44,308 bases of DNA from Gnetum montanum (GCA_015680685.1 MNCI01026912.1:523651-567958), one strand, 5' to 3'. Shown: positions 1 to 11,460, counted from the first letter of the stretch. Notes: generated by a model not told the origin, from the letters alone. Translations and numbers: made by a program.

Positions 1-38
1 ATCTAGATAACTAGCACTGTCCCCGACAACGGTGCCAA
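1..38 (-). other. Primer-binding site and leader start of element A
   Basis: Read on the minus strand, the LTR ends in CA at position 39 and is followed at once by TTGGCACCGTTGTCGGGG (positions 38-21). This differs from the complement of the plant tRNA-Asp 3' end at about two positions in 17, and both look like CG deamination. It is the best-preserved primer site of the family in this window and fixes element A as minus-strand, with its body left of position 1. Confidence 0.85.
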
Positions 39-817
39 TGATGAGTGGTGAGGTACCCCTACACTCAACCATACGAATACGAGCGTTTCACGCATGATTT
101 GGTCGAACTCCGCAGATAGGCTAGTTGTGGTATCAAGATAGTTATCCTTAGGTTGCAGTTCGCTATCTTCCCATTTGGACTAGTGTTAACTTTGTCACGT
201 ATGGTTTAGTCTAGAATGAGGTGTATGATGTGTTCCTACACTAATGCTACTCCTGAGTGTGGCGGTAAATAAGATTAACTAAGCTAAGAGAGAAAGGGTG
301 AGAGAGAATCCAAGCTAGCCTAAGTGTGATGAGCATCCATTCCTCGATCATCCGTATACATCTTGGACTTCGTGCATGACTACCACTAGGATTACCAAGC
401 GCAGATCCTAGGTATAAGTAGTCACACTTAAATGCTCATAATCAAGTCGTACTCATTCTGCGTTTAACAGGAGTTTAGGGTGAAGAGATATTAACTAGGA
501 AAGCAATAAATAACAATTAAATAAATAATTAAGCTAAGTGAATGCTGCAATGATGAAGTAATCTTGATCTTTATTTCCAGTCAAGTACGTCACACTCGAA
601 TAAAGGTTCCATACAATTACAATCACCACATTGCGGGCATACACTGGGAGGAAAAGGGTTGAGAGAAAAAAACAAGAACTAAGATCAAAACTTAACTCTA
701 AAAACTAATTCTAAAAACTTCCTCTTATCGGAGCTATCTACCTCTTATTTATAGATGAGGAGACAGGCTACGATATCGTGTACGCGATATCGTGGTTAAC
801 TAAATGGCGACTCATCA
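39..817 (-). mobile_element. 5' LTR of element A (Athila-like Ty3/gypsy)
   Basis: A 779-bp LTR in minus orientation that starts TGATGAG (at 817) and ends ACTCATCA (at 39). Both ends match the LTRs of elements E, D and F. It aligns best with the F LTR at 42806-43653, including the shared CACGTATGGTTTAGTC stretch and the strongly conserved 3' end near 39-90. It carries a TATA box and, just upstream of it, two GATATC palindromic cores. It interrupts the LTR of element B at 817/818. The matching target-site copy is outside the window, so the duplication cannot be tested. Confidence 0.88.
745..755 (-). promoter_or_regulatory. TATA box of LTR A
   Basis: On the minus strand this reads CTATAAATAAG, the same TATA context as in LTRs E (26825-26834 and 35426-35433) and F (43540-43550). 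Two GATATC cores lie 17 to 50 bases upstream, at about 772 and 786. Inferred to drive the RNA of element A leftwards. Confidence 0.65.
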
Positions 818-1390
818 GTAGTTTACGGGTCCTTGTTTTATTGCTGGGTAATTTTGTCATGATTGTTGACAAATTTTTGGCAAATTTTGTTGTACTTGGA
901 ACACCTCCATGTAGCATACGAATAGTTTTAGCTAATTTTTGTTCCCTGTATGTTGCCTTTGTATGTTTTCTAGCATACAAAATGTACATGTAGAGCATAT
1001 GGAATTAAAATCCAAATCTTGTACGTTGTCTTTGTAGGCTGTCTAGTGTATGAAACTGCAATGCTTAGCATACGAGGCTAAGATATCAAAATTTTTTGAA
1101 GCACTTGTAACCTCCTCAAGCCAGCATACATGGATTTTTGCAGCTTCCACATGTTGAGAGATAAGGCATTTATAGCTTACGAAGAACTTTTTAGCCTCCA
1201 AAAGATGGGATGTATGAGATTTATAATGTATGGACTGCACATCTCATATTTTACCTTAAAAACTATTTTAAATTTTAGTAATACATGGCCATAATGCAAG
1301 ATTTTTGGGAAAATAAGCCTTTATTTGTCCACCAAATTACAAAGACTTTTGGCGATGGGTTATAACATGAATTTTCTTTGGGGTGTTTCA
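818..1390 (-). mobile_element. Truncated 3' LTR of element B
   Basis: This stretch aligns along its length with 21463-22045, the U3 half of the B 5' LTR. Shared landmarks are TAGCATACATGGATTTTTGC, TTTATAGCTTAC and CATGAATTTTCTTTGGGG. Read on the minus strand it starts TGAAACACCCC, against TGAAAAACCCC in the other copy, and a purine tract precedes it, as expected of a 3' LTR. The remaining half lies beyond element A, outside the window, because A inserted at 817/818. It is rich in CATAC/GTATG motifs. Confidence 0.75.
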
Positions 1391-1404
1391 TTGGCCCCTC
1401 TTTG
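1391..1404 (-). other. Polypurine tract of element B
   Basis: On the minus strand the bases before the LTR read CAAAGAGGGGCCAA, a purine-rich run directly abutting the LTR start TGAAAC. This is where a plus-strand primer tract should be and marks the adjoining LTR as the 3' copy of a minus-strand element. Confidence 0.55.
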
Positions 1405-2929
1405 TTGATGTTTTGATGATTGACTTGAGAGACCTCGATAAAGAATGCAAAATACCACTGTATGTTTATCATCAATGCACTCTCTACACACTTGATTTAG
1501 TAGTTGTCAAATCTTGCCAAGGAGTGCTCATGGTGGTGAAATAAGGTCATGATGGAATGTTATGAGTTTGAGAGGAGATCGATGGCTATATTGATTAATG
1601 GAAAATGGTCATTTTGGCTAATAAAGAATTCCAAATGTTGACATTATGGTCTCAACATGGCATTGACATGCTTGTTGATCGAAGTGGTCTTTATGCTTTG
1701 TGTGTAGACTACTAGTTACTCGATAATGTGTTAGAGAAACCAACACTCCACTCCTAGGCTTCTTTGGCCATTAGGCTCTTTCCTTTGTTTGTTTGAAGCT
1801 TTTTGATTAATCTTTAGGCTTCATTGGCCTCTTGGCTTTCTTTGTAATTTGCTTCCCCCTCATTTTTTTGAGAGGTGAAACCTTCATTAGGTTTCACTAC
1901 CAAAGCAAAAGTTTGTTTTGTTTTCTTGTTAAGTGAGATGTGTTACACTCAACGAACTTGATGGTGAAGTATGTCAAAGAAGATGTCACATGGCCACAAT
2001 GCATGAATGTCAAACATAGGTCTTCATAGTTATCAGGGTAAGGAAGGCTATAATTGGACTACATGATTATGGCTCAAGAGAGATAATGGGAGTGATGTGG
2101 GGCAAGCACTCTTGACACAGTTGGATAAGCTAACCAAATCTTGTACATCGATGTTGCATGGTAGCTCACTGTTATGATGAGTTGCATCCTTATGATGACT
2201 TCATGCTTCATCTTGGAAGCACAACTCCAAGGGGACAAGAAAACAAGTCAAAGAATATATGTGTTTACAACAAATTACATAAGGCCACATGAGGCAACTA
2301 ATAGATACAAGCCATCATAAGTTACAATCAAAAGAGCATGAGAAATTTGTGCTTTATTTCTCATATTTTATACAAAGTTTGCAATATCTCGTTATTCCAA
2401 AAAAGGAAGAAAAAAAGGATGCAAAAGCTTGCTTGTTGTAGGTTACAAAGGTTATTGGTGTCCATCATTTGTTCATACCTGTAAAAAAAGGCCAACAATA
2501 GTAAAAGCAAACATATTAATGTTAGATGTAATCAAGGTCATGTGAAGGCTTTCATGTTTCCATATAAGGGTTTGATGATGTCTTGATCAAGCTAGGTTCT
2601 AGTGAGGAACTTTCTTTCATGTGTTTTCTCCTTATCATCATGGGATTCAATCAAGGAATCCTCTATGATGTTTTTGACTTCAAGGTCAAGAACAATAAGG
2701 CCATTCTAAGGTGTTAAGGCTACATAGTTTAAGGCTTCTATGCTCTAGGATTAGACGTTGAAGGTCAACTTGGTTGAACAACATTACAGGAAGGATCTAT
2801 TTGGTCTCAAAGGTTAATCAAATTACTTCCTCATCTCCATAGCTTAACCCTCCATGTCAACATAAGTACATCAAGTGGCATTTACATGATAAAATCATTA
2901 AACAATGCAAAATATTGTAATAATGTGGC

Positions 2930-3115
2930 AAAATAAGGTCACATAGGATCAAAACAAAGTAAAACTAGGCTAAATAAGGCAATGTAGGATCATTATAAGG
3001 CAAAGCAAGGCAAAACAAGGTAAAATAAGGCAAAAGCAAAGTAGAAACAAGGCAAAAGGAAGTAAAATAAGGTTAAAACAAAATAAAATATGGCAAACAA
3101 GGTTAAACAAGCAAA
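2930..3115. repeat. Degenerate AAGGCAAAA-type short tandem array
   Basis: The motif AAGGCAAAAC / AAGGTAAAAT recurs about every 9 to 20 bases with substitutions (for example AATAAGGCAATG, AAGGCAAAGC, AAGGCAAAAC, AAGGTAAAATAAGGC). It looks like an old expanded microsatellite-like array and has no coding sense. Confidence 0.6.
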
Positions 3116-3454
3116 AATAGCATTAATTAATTAAATTTCATATTTTTTAGCCATTTTGTGTTTAAGATAGGAAAAAATTTAATAAAATAGGCTACAAATT
3201 ATCAAAGTTAGAAAAAATAGGCTTTAAATTATTAAATTAACAGGTTTTCATGGTCAAACTAGTTTAGAAAAGCCAAAAATTACTATTTCCTAGTGTGTAG
3301 GGGCCATGGTCAATTCCAGGTTCAATGTATCTAGTTAATTTTCTAATCATTTTTTTCACACATAGTGTATTGAAAGAAAGATAAAGAATTCTCTTTGTTT
3401 TACTTTTATTTCCATGTTTTTAGAGAGTCTACTAGGCAACATATGGAACTTGGA

Positions 3455-3770
3455 TTTTTACAATGTAAATTAAAATAGTAACTTTTTATGGGTCCATATG
3501 TACGCTCTTAGAGTACTTGAATTGGGTTTTTAACATGTGAATTAAAATAGTAACTTCTATGTGTATTAATATGCTCTTTTGGATGTGAGTTAAAATAATA
3601 ATTTTTATGTGTATGTTCTTTTGTATGTTACCATAGCATACTTAACTTGGGCTTAATATGTAAATTAAAATAGTAAATTTTTTTTGTATTATATGCTCTT
3701 TTGTACACTATCATAGCTTAGAGAAGTTGGAACTTAAATAATAGAATGTGAGTTAAGAATGGTAGTTTCT
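3455..3770. repeat. Degenerate tandem repeat, about 50-80 bp units
   Basis: About five imperfect units share the core ATGTGAATTAAAATAGTAA, followed by a TATGTGTAT and ATGCTCTTTT segment. They begin near 3463, 3533, 3583, 3656 and 3743. Unit length varies because some units carry an extra CATAGCATACTTAACTTGGG-like tail. Seen directly; the function is unknown. Confidence 0.6.
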
Positions 3771-3944
3771 ATTTCATGACAATGTGTGTAGGTATGGTTG
3801 GTATAGGTACTTTCATATTTGTGACAAGAAACTACTGTAGCATGGGTTCGACATTCCAAGTGCTACTAGATGAAGCGTTGGCAAGAGTGGAGGTCATCAT
3901 GTTAACGAAATGTAGCGCGTTGATGGGCTTGCACGGCCTACATA

Positions 3945-4455
3945 AGACATGGAAGGTGTAGCAGCGGACAAGAAGGTGAGCATAGCGGCCAAGGGCGAGG
4001 CTGGGCGCAAGCCTACGCAGCCTGATACAGGGCTGCGCGGCCTCTTCCAAGGTGTTACGGCTACATTGTTTTTATTTGTCTTTTGTTTTGCCAGCTACAG
4101 GGTCGTAAGGACGACGAGGACAATGAGGAGAGGCAACAGCAGTGGCTGGGAAGTCATATTTCGTTTGGCAGTGGATGGGGACGTTCCTGTGTAGTCATGG
4201 AGGTTTCGCCACTGCCAGCGAGGGTTTCGGTGGCAACAGACAATGATGTGGTGTGGCTGGGACGAAGGGCGGTAGTGTGGCAGTAGCATCGGTGGAGGTC
4301 TGGCAGTGGCACAGGGCCATCGGTGTGCAGCACATGCAGATGGTGGCAATTAAATCTCAGCTTGGGGTTGCGCGGCCCGTTGTGAGGTTGGAGCGGTCAT
4401 CTGCAGGGCCAGCGTAGCTCACTAGTAGGCCTGTGTGGCTCCCTGCCCTCCCCCT
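3945..4455. other. GC-rich patch of unknown origin
   Basis: The composition changes sharply here. GCGCGGCC-type words, GGGCGAGGCTGGGCGC and repeated GTGGC/GGTGGC runs stand in otherwise AT-rich DNA. Short open frames exist on both strands, but none shows a recognisable domain, and open frames are expected by chance at this composition. It could be a captured gene fragment or a piece of another repeat. Confidence 0.4.
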
Positions 4456-4662
4456 TTTTTTGGACTATCAGCTTTCATCAATTAAATCTCAAAAAATTCT
4501 ATGTTATTCCCAGATGTTCCCAAGTGAGAGCGAACTCCATTAAGGCAATAGTAACAAAAATTTCGAATCCGTCTGTTCTAGCACCACCACAATTTTGTGA
4601 AACCGGAATCAAGTTTCCCCCAACAAATACTAACAGTTTTCATCATTGTGAATATACATCAT

Positions 4663-5374
4663 TGATGAAATGTTTGATTGGCTATGTGGATGGACATGCA
4701 TCAATGCAACCTTGTTGGATTTATTGCTATGTAGTGCCTATATAAATATACATACCTATCGCATTTATGGCACATTAAGTCATTAACATAGTCGAGGTCT
4801 TGCAGCTTTTTTTAGCTTGAAGTTAAAATATTTTCTGAGTGCTCGCAATAGGACTTTACAGATCCTTATTTGAGCACTCCTTATAGCATTTAGAATAGAT
4901 TAATATTTATTTCAATGCACTTTACACTCATGTGTTTAGTTAATTAATGAACTTAATAACAAACACAATTACGACCACTTTGAACATACTGCATAATGGT
5001 TTGTAATCCTAGTAGTGGCTATTTGGTACACCCAATGATACACTTGGTAACCCAGCAATGCAAATTTAGGATGCGAATGGAAAGTGGGCTTGGATGCTTA
5101 TGTTAGGCTAGTTAGATTAAGAATCATTAGATAGTTAAATAGTTAATTTCTAATTAATTATATTTATTTCATACTTAGATTAAATAGGTAAAATATAAAA
5201 TATAAATAAATATGATGTGCCTTGGCTTATACTTAACCATACCAATGAGCTTACACAAGTGAAAGCCAAGAAGACAATAATCATAATTCTCATGTTACTA
5301 TCTTTGTCTATTGGATTGTTGGTGAATGCTTGTGATTCGTATGGTTGAGCAGAGGGACTACTTGCTGCTTACCA
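4663..5374 (+). mobile_element. 5' LTR of element C
   Basis: A 712-bp plus-strand LTR that starts TGATGAAATG and ends GCTTACCA directly before the primer site. It aligns with the E LTRs: the segment around 4970-5090 (ACGACCACTT, CACTTGGTAACCCAGCAA, GCGAATGGAAAGTGGG) matches 35729-35840. Its upstream module carries ATGCATCAATGCA words, and a TATATAAATA box follows. It is more diverged than the E pair. No matching 3' LTR was found. Confidence 0.82.
4739..4748 (+). promoter_or_regulatory. TATA box of LTR C
   Basis: TATATAAATA lies about 75 bases after the LTR start, just downstream of the ATGCAT-containing module, in the same relative place as the other LTR TATA boxes. Confidence 0.6.
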
Positions 5375-5394
5375 TTGGCACTATTGCTAGGGAC
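5375..5394 (+). other. Primer-binding site of element C
   Basis: TTGGCACTATTGCTAGGGAC directly follows the LTR end. It is a mutated version of element A's TTGGCACCGTTGTCGGGGAC, so it derives from a tRNA-Asp-like primer site. The leader that follows (GCGAAGTGTGCTAA) matches the leader of element E after the N at 27317. Confidence 0.8.
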
Positions 5395-5520
5395 TTAGTC
5401 TAGCGAAGTGTGCTAAATAGGAAAGATGGTGTATCCTAAAAAGACTTTGTAAAAAGTGTAAATGATAAAATCATTAAGAATATAAAAATAAACACATACT
5501 ATTTTTAAACAGAGACTAAT

Positions 5521-5995
5521 ATGGCTTCTTCTTGTAGGGACGAATCTCTAGCACATATTAGTAGAACCAATCAAAGATACGAGATTCCTAAAACACAGAC
5601 GTCCCAATAGTTTTGTGTTATCTACACTCATCTTGATCCCTAATCATCGCACTTCACTTTCATCCTACATCAGAATGAGTAATTGCGTTGGAGAGATATG
5701 AAGGGTAACATCGTGTTTCCTCCTGACCAATCAATGCTTGCAATGTTAATGAACAATCTGATCCATTATGGCATGCTAGACTTAATTCGAAATACGAAGT
5801 ACAGGATCCTCTTTATAGACCTTATCATCCCACAAATGCCTACTAGAAAAAAGATTGGCAAATGGAAGCACAATATGAGTTTTCAAAAGGTAAGAGGTTT
5901 TCTACCCACTTATTCTTGTAACAGCACAAAGATGACAAGGACTTTTTTTCTGGAGCTTCCCAATACACAAATTCTTCCCTTTCTTTGATGGGGAG
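5521..5995 (+). pseudogene. gag pseudogene, N-terminal part (element C)
   Basis: It begins with an ATG and a serine-rich start (MASSC), matching MSSSS of element E at 27434. The aligned region continues through DFTFILH-like, GNIV-PPD and LNMLL-like segments (about 5665-5760) and a YHP segment near 5835, and fades near 5995 where E has GGEEVG. It contains several in-frame stops and indels. In a live element this would be the N-terminal half of the structural gag protein that forms the particle. It is interrupted by the 5996-8950 block; the rest of gag resumes near 8950. Confidence 0.7.
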
Positions 5996-7160
5996 ACCCT
6001 TAACTAATGATTGTAATTAACTATCGACATCCTTGGTGATGGGAAGAATGGTTCTCAAGACCAGGAATCCTCGAAAGTATTGGCAATCATTTGGGACTAC
6101 CAACATTGGGCACCTCTGGTCTCATGAGCTTGGACATCACCGGAAACGAAGGTGTTCCTCAAAATAGGGTTTATGTGCTTGCTGATCTTCTGGCAACACC
6201 GAGGCCTAGATACCTCCAAATAAACTTAGTGGTCATGCAACGAACTAAATGCAAGTATGTGCTTGTTGTTGTAAGTCTTAAAATAAAGAAATTTGGCTGG
6301 CTTTGTCAAATACTGTGAGTTGTTTGAGATTTTTATTTTGCCAAATGACTTAGTCTATATAGTCCCTATAGTACGCTACTTGGAACACATAAAATTTCAC
6401 AAAAATGGTTGAGCATAATTTTGCCAATCTACTCCTAGTTTTTCTTAGAGAGAAAATTTGACAAACAAACTAAAAATAGAGTCAGATTCAATGGATTTTA
6501 AAAAGAGAAAAACAAAAGGAAAGAAAATTTGTATAAATCTCAAACATTTAGGCAAGATAAATTAAACATGATGAAACACTTCATAATAAAGCTATTCCAA
6601 TTTAATCTAAGTATTACAAATTGCCCAAACCTTTTGGGCATAATAAGAAAATTCATAAAAGACAATCTTATTCACTACCAAAACGCTTTGTAAACCACAA
6701 GTACAAGCTTTTGCTTAGCTGGCCAATAGTTGTTAAGAATTACAAACACTAAAACTAGCAAAAAAAATTTGAAAAATTTTTAAATTAGAATTCTAAGGCA
6801 ATAAACTTTAGAAAAATGAAGCTATTTCAAACAAGCCAAAGTATCAAAGACTCTCTAGATCCTCTAAACTCAAATAGGCAATTTCTATAGGACATTATTA
6901 TTAACTTGCTCAAGATGCTTTTTTATAACATAAGCTCTTATTTGGCAAACCTTAATAGAAGTCTAATATTACACAAAATAGAGCTTTAAGAACAATCTAG
7001 AAAATCCAAAAATTAAATGCCAATCACATTACTATCTAGACCATTAGTTAAGTAACTAAAACAAAATGGAAAGTATGGCATTCAGAGTATTTAAACCAAG
7101 CAGCTGAATTGATATATTTAGCAATCCATGCTTTTACAGTCTTCGATGTTGCTTCTACCA

Positions 7161-7202
7161 ATTCCCTTCTCTCTCTCCCTCCCTCCCCCACCCCTCCCCC
7201 CC
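7161..7202. repeat. Polypyrimidine (CT/C-rich) tract
   Basis: An almost uninterrupted run of C and T (TTCCCTTCTCTCTCTCCCTC, then C-rich) about 42 bases long, followed by ATATATATA at 7209-7217. A simple-sequence feature. Confidence 0.85.
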
Positions 7203-7706
7203 AACCAAATATATATATACCTTCTATAGGGAGTTATGAGAAAATCAAGCCATAGTTGGCAAGTGTCTTCTTAGCAATTACAACCTTACAAATATCAAAG
7301 AGATCTACTCATAACCTATTTGGGATTTTATAACTTTCATTGGAAATTTTTAATTCCCAAGGAAATTAAAGTTATATTTATCAAATGATTATAAATTTCC
7401 TTTTTCATATGGTAAACCTCTTTTTTAAAAAGTACCGGGTATAATTCAAATAAACCATAAGTTTTTGTTTGTGATGATTTGTTTTTTTCTAAAATAAAAT
7501 TGTTATTATATGTGATTTCATATTTGGTGTGCCTCACGTAAGTGTTTGAGCTTCATGGTTATCATGCAGACTACCGTGTTGCCTTTGTTGTGCACAGTTC
7601 TTATGTGTCCTGTATTCTTTGCTTCCACTCTTGGATCCTGTTGTTGCAGTTTTGTAGGCATGGCACTCCCACTAGCGTCATCCTCAATCTCTACACTCAT
7701 TATTCT

Positions 7707-7746
7707 GCTTAGTGTTGCTCCAAAATGCTTAGTGTTGCTCCAAAAT
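7707..7746. repeat. Perfect 20-bp tandem duplication
   Basis: GCTTAGTGTTGCTCCAAAAT occurs twice head to tail (7707-7726 and 7727-7746) with no mismatch. In degenerate surroundings this suggests a recent slippage duplication or an assembly artefact. Confidence 0.9.
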
Positions 7747-8949
7747 GATTGCCTCCATCACGAACAAGAAATTTGCAGATTCAGACCCTGCTTTGGTTCT
7801 CACCACGTTGATGCCCTATTGTTGTGTGAGGTGAAACTTGTGTGCAGGTGGTTCGAGAGGAGCTTCCATTCAAATTTCTAGTGCTGTTGTGGAGAAATTT
7901 ACTGTGATGAATACCCTTTGCTTAGGGTTCTTCAACCTCCGTTTTTTATTGAAATATATGATAGACACTGCTTTAGAGCTTCTTTTGATTTTGAATGTGG
8001 AGCCAAATTTTTGATGCTCGTAGGTTTGGCATGCTTGTTTTTGCTTTAGAACACCGATTTTGTATATATTTTCCTATGAATTCGAGGGCCTATGTTTTTC
8101 TACAAGTTTTTAAAGTTTTATTTGCTTGCTGCACTTAAGATTGCCGTGTTTTTTTTCTATAGTAAGGGTTTCTCTTCCAGAATAATGATGAAGTTATTTT
8201 TTTCAAACAATTTTGTTAAATTTTTTAATGACCATTTAACAAGAATCTTGTTAATTTTATTTACTTTGTGTTGAAATTATGATCTTGTTCTACCAACATT
8301 CAACAAATGTTGCTGAGCCTTTGAACTACATATTTTCCTCTTATTTTGTTCAGAATTCATAACTTTGCAACTAAATTTTCTGCCACTGTTTAGAAGCCAC
8401 CATAGATTGAATATGGCATTATGAATTGCAATGACCATAGCATAATAATGGATCTTTATTGAATGCAATTACTTGTCAGTTTTCCTAGGAAATTATTTCT
8501 ACTTTATTTTTGATCCTTCTTTGAAACATTCAATTTACCACAAAAACTAAAATTGATAAATTGATACAATATAAGAACCAATGGTGATATGATTGCAATA
8601 CACTATCGTACAATTCCCAAATCATTTTCCAAATTTCACCTCCACCATTATACATATTTTTACATAAAAAAACCACAAATTCTTCATCCTTAAGCTAGAA
8701 ACACCTTACTAAGCTTTCATTAATTCCATGCCTTTGTAATCATGAATACAAACTCAAAATGTGCACACCTTGAATATAAAGAAAACTTTTTAATTTTTTT
8801 CCTTTAACATCTTTCTTCATCATGCTTCTCACTATTGCCCCTTTAAATAAATAATTTAACTTTTATCTTCTAATTACCATTGAAAAGCTAAATTGGGCAA
8901 TTTAGTTCTCAACATTATATCATAAAGTTTGTTCCATCAAAATGGTGTA

Positions 8950-10380
8950 AATGTGACAATAGAAAGATGAAAGCTACAGCCAATCACCCAAAGGCAAGAA
9001 TAATGACAAGCATCATGACAAAGACAAACACAAAGAATGGGGTAGGGATCAAATAAGGGAATCTCTTAGACATCGCTCTGGTGCTGATTCTCCTTCTTCT
9101 TCTTCATGTTTATTGTCTTCCTCCTCCAACTCTAATAACAAAAGTAGAGGATGAGGAAATAGATAGAATAGGAGGGATCAGGATGATGATGGAAGATGGG
9201 ATAGGGATGATCATAGATTCCACTATGATAATAGAGACCAAGGGTAGGAACAATAGTAAGGGGAGGACCATCACAGAGAAAGAAGGCACAATAGGACTCA
9301 TCATAGGCATCATGATTATCATAGGGACCACCAAGACCATTATGACTATGATGAGCCACTACTAGTGACAAGAAACATGTTGAATATTTTAGAGGCTATC
9401 AAAATCCCTACTAGACACTTGAAGGATAGCTAAATACAATAGCAAGATATGAATAGTATTCCCAAATTGGAGGGGGAATACAACTTAGATTCACAAAATC
9501 ATTTGCAAGCCTTCCATGATACCTGTGCCTTGTAAAATGTTGAAAACAAATGGTAAAAGCTAAAATTTTTTTCCAAGACATTTATTAAAGAAGCTAAAAG
9601 CTAGTTCCGATCCTTAGAACTAGAATCCATTCACTGATGGAATACGATGCTGGAGTTGTTTAATGAAAAATATCAAACATACTCCTAAGTTTCCAATTTG
9701 TAGAGGCAAATCCAAAGCTGGAAACAAGGCAATCATGAGTCCTTGGATTCATCCCTGGGTAGGTATTAGTTTCTATTGCATCCATGCTTGGGCCACAATT
9801 ACTTCCAATGGGATTAGTTGCGTTGCATTAAAAATGGGCTTAAAATTGAAAGAAGGAGAACCCTTGGAGTCTATGCCCAAGGGAGAATTTTTGAGCTAAG
9901 GGCTTATAAGATCCAAAGGCTCATAGATTAGGTGGCCAAAGAGGAAGGATAGCTAAAGAAATGAGAAAGTACAAAGGAATACAAAAGAGATCCCTCCATT
10001 TGCAAGAGGGAGGCTTTTTTACTGTGAAAACAAGGAGGAGGCACTGCTTGATGAAGTGGTGTAGAGAAAAACCTTGCTGATACAAAATTTTGTAATTGAA
10101 ATATTAGCTAAGGTAGACAAGATGTGAGACCCCTTAGATAAGAAGTTTCAAACTACTCTGAAGATTACAGTAGACCGTAGAGATCAAGGAGGTAGTGGTT
10201 GTAAATGAAGGGAGAAAAAGGATGTTGAACAAGGATATCACATTGATAAGGATAAAGCTGTAGTAGTAGAGGAGGTTGCAAATTCATGGACCGATGATGA
10301 ATGATGTGACATTTGCCAATATGAACATCCTAAGGGATGTTGTCCAATATTGTCAAACTTGTAAGAATCTTGGGTGTACA
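8950..10380 (+). pseudogene. gag pseudogene, C-terminal part with zinc knuckle (element C)
   Basis: This resumes the gag of element C. It aligns with E 28000-29370: a charged H/K/R/D-rich segment (8980-9340), the conserved block around NSIPKLEGEYNLDSQNH (near 9450-9500), an ELFNEKYQTYS-type segment (near 9655-9680) and a zinc knuckle at 10305-10343. The knuckle reads C-D-I-C-Q-Y-E-H-P-K-G-C-C, a CX2CX3HX3-4C spacing that keeps all metal ligands here, unlike E where the second Cys is Tyr. Many stops and frameshifts break it. Inferred role when alive: RNA binding and packaging by the gag nucleocapsid part. Confidence 0.75.
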
Positions 10381-11000
10381 CCTTAAATCCTAGATTGGTG
10401 AAATAGCAAGCACCCAAGAGGTTACCTTATCCATAAGGAAACTATTGGTAGTAGTTACACCAACAAGCTTACTATTTGAGTGGAGTGCCACCTCAACCTC
10501 AAGAATAGTACCAATAGTGGTAACACCCATAGTTGTGGGGGATGTCACATTTAAGGTAATAGTATCCTTATTGCCAACTTGATCCCTATGGTTTCTAAAT
10601 TTAGCAGTTGGTATTTCCACATGACTCTTCTAGTCACGCTTCTTTCCCACACCACTATTATCCTTCGGAGTACTACAGAGTGTTTTCTCTAAGGGTGAAG
10701 TCTCCATTTTTCTTGTATCCTCCTCCACACTCATCCACTCCTACACCACCACCAATAACACCTTTGCCACCTACTCCATCCATGGAGGGTGAAATATCTA
10801 GCTAGCCACAACAAAGAAATGCCACGAGGGTAGTAAACTTATAGCTAGCTCCTCAATTGAGTGGTCCTAAGCCCAAGCCTTACAAGAGGTCATTCTTTAG
10901 AACCAACAGTCCCATGAAGTCCTTCAAACCTCTAAAATGCTCCCTAGCAACATACTGTCATGTTGGCCCATGTGATCATAGATTGGATCAAGGTCGACCA
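10381..11000 (+). pseudogene. Q/Y/P-rich linker between gag and protease (element C)
   Basis: Frames here translate to a low-complexity stretch with many Gln, Tyr and Pro (SGVPPQPQE; then FPHHYYP and PPPHSSTPTPPPITP near 10640-10790), matching the same place in E (29400-29800) and D (39000-39440). Several TAG/TAA codons stand where E or D keeps Gln codons. No fold is recognised. It is probably a flexible, disordered part of the polyprotein. Confidence 0.6.
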
Positions 11001-11460
11001 CCTTCCCAAGAAGAGATGTGACCTTAAGAACCCCCTCATTTACTTGTAGATTGCTAGAAGTGAGTTATGTAAGACTTTTTTGGATTCAGGTTCTAAAGTT
11101 AACTTAATTTCTCGAGAGATGTACAAAGCTTTGAACCTTCCTTCCTTGGAAAAGAGTAACATCAAATTAGAGTTGGCAAACTAGTCCATCATTATTCCTT
11201 TGGGATTAGTGGAGGACATTGTGACCACCATTTGTGAGTGGTCATATCTTGCTAATTTCCTATTGATCCATGTGGAGAATTTCAATGGGGATTTCCTTAT
11301 CATCATGGAAAGGGAATGGTTGAGCACAATCAATGCAAGAATGAGGATTCAAGACCTTTCCTTGGAGATTTCAAAGGAAAATGAATTTGGAAAAATAGGG
11401 AAGAAGAGAGTTCCATGAATTGCGTATAGTGACACAAGGTGCCATTGTATGCAAAGATTG
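11001..11460 (+). pseudogene. Retropepsin-like protease pseudogene (element C)
   Basis: The catalytic aspartate motif L-D-S-G-S is intact at 11080-11094 (GAT TCA GGT at 11083-11091), followed by KVNLISREMYKALNLP. Further on, 11200-11418 keeps an open frame with LIIMEREWLSTINAR, the decayed form of the I-M-G-R-x-W-L/M-S motif (Gly changed to Glu). The intact protease would cut the gag-pol polyprotein. A TAG breaks the part near 11183, and the chain ends in a stop near 11416. Confidence 0.75.

Larger units (their letters stand above)
1405..4662 (-). mobile_element. 3' noncoding region assigned to element B
   Basis: This stretch lies between B's polypurine tract and the 5' LTR of C. I found no long frame or retrotransposon domain on either strand. 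It is AT-rich apart from a GC-rich patch (3945-4455) and holds two degenerate tandem arrays (2930-3115 and 3455-3770). Tat-lineage elements often carry long sequence between pol and the 3' LTR, which fits. Part of it could be unrelated inserted DNA. Confidence 0.4.
5996..8950. other. Unclassified insertion splitting the gag of element C
   Basis: Element E has only about 50-100 bases between the two gag halves, whereas C has about 2.95 kb, so this block is extra. I recognise no LTR, terminal inverted repeat, transposase or reverse transcriptase in it. It is AT-rich with a polypyrimidine tract (7161-7202) and a 20-bp tandem duplication (7707-7746). The longest open stretches are 7546-7881 (plus, 111 codons) and 6091-6318 (plus, 75 codons); neither has a recognised domain and neither is supported as a gene. 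Boundaries are good to about 50 bases. Confidence 0.5.

Noticed and set aside
1043-1240. Minus-strand 65-codon frame with a paralogue at 21685-21936 (plus strand) suggesting a conserved gene
   Set aside because: Both lie in the two copies of the B LTR; similarity is due to LTR duplication, and the open frames are on different strands and not the same.
7546-7881. 111-codon open frame as a host gene
   Set aside because: It overlaps an opposing frame (7518-7700), contains the 20-bp tandem duplication, shows no domain and lies in an unclassified insertion; there is no evidence of coding.
9081-9371. Open frames on both strands rich in Ile/Met or His/Asp
   Set aside because: They are by-products of the low-complexity basic segment of the element C gag; the reading that aligns with E is interrupted.
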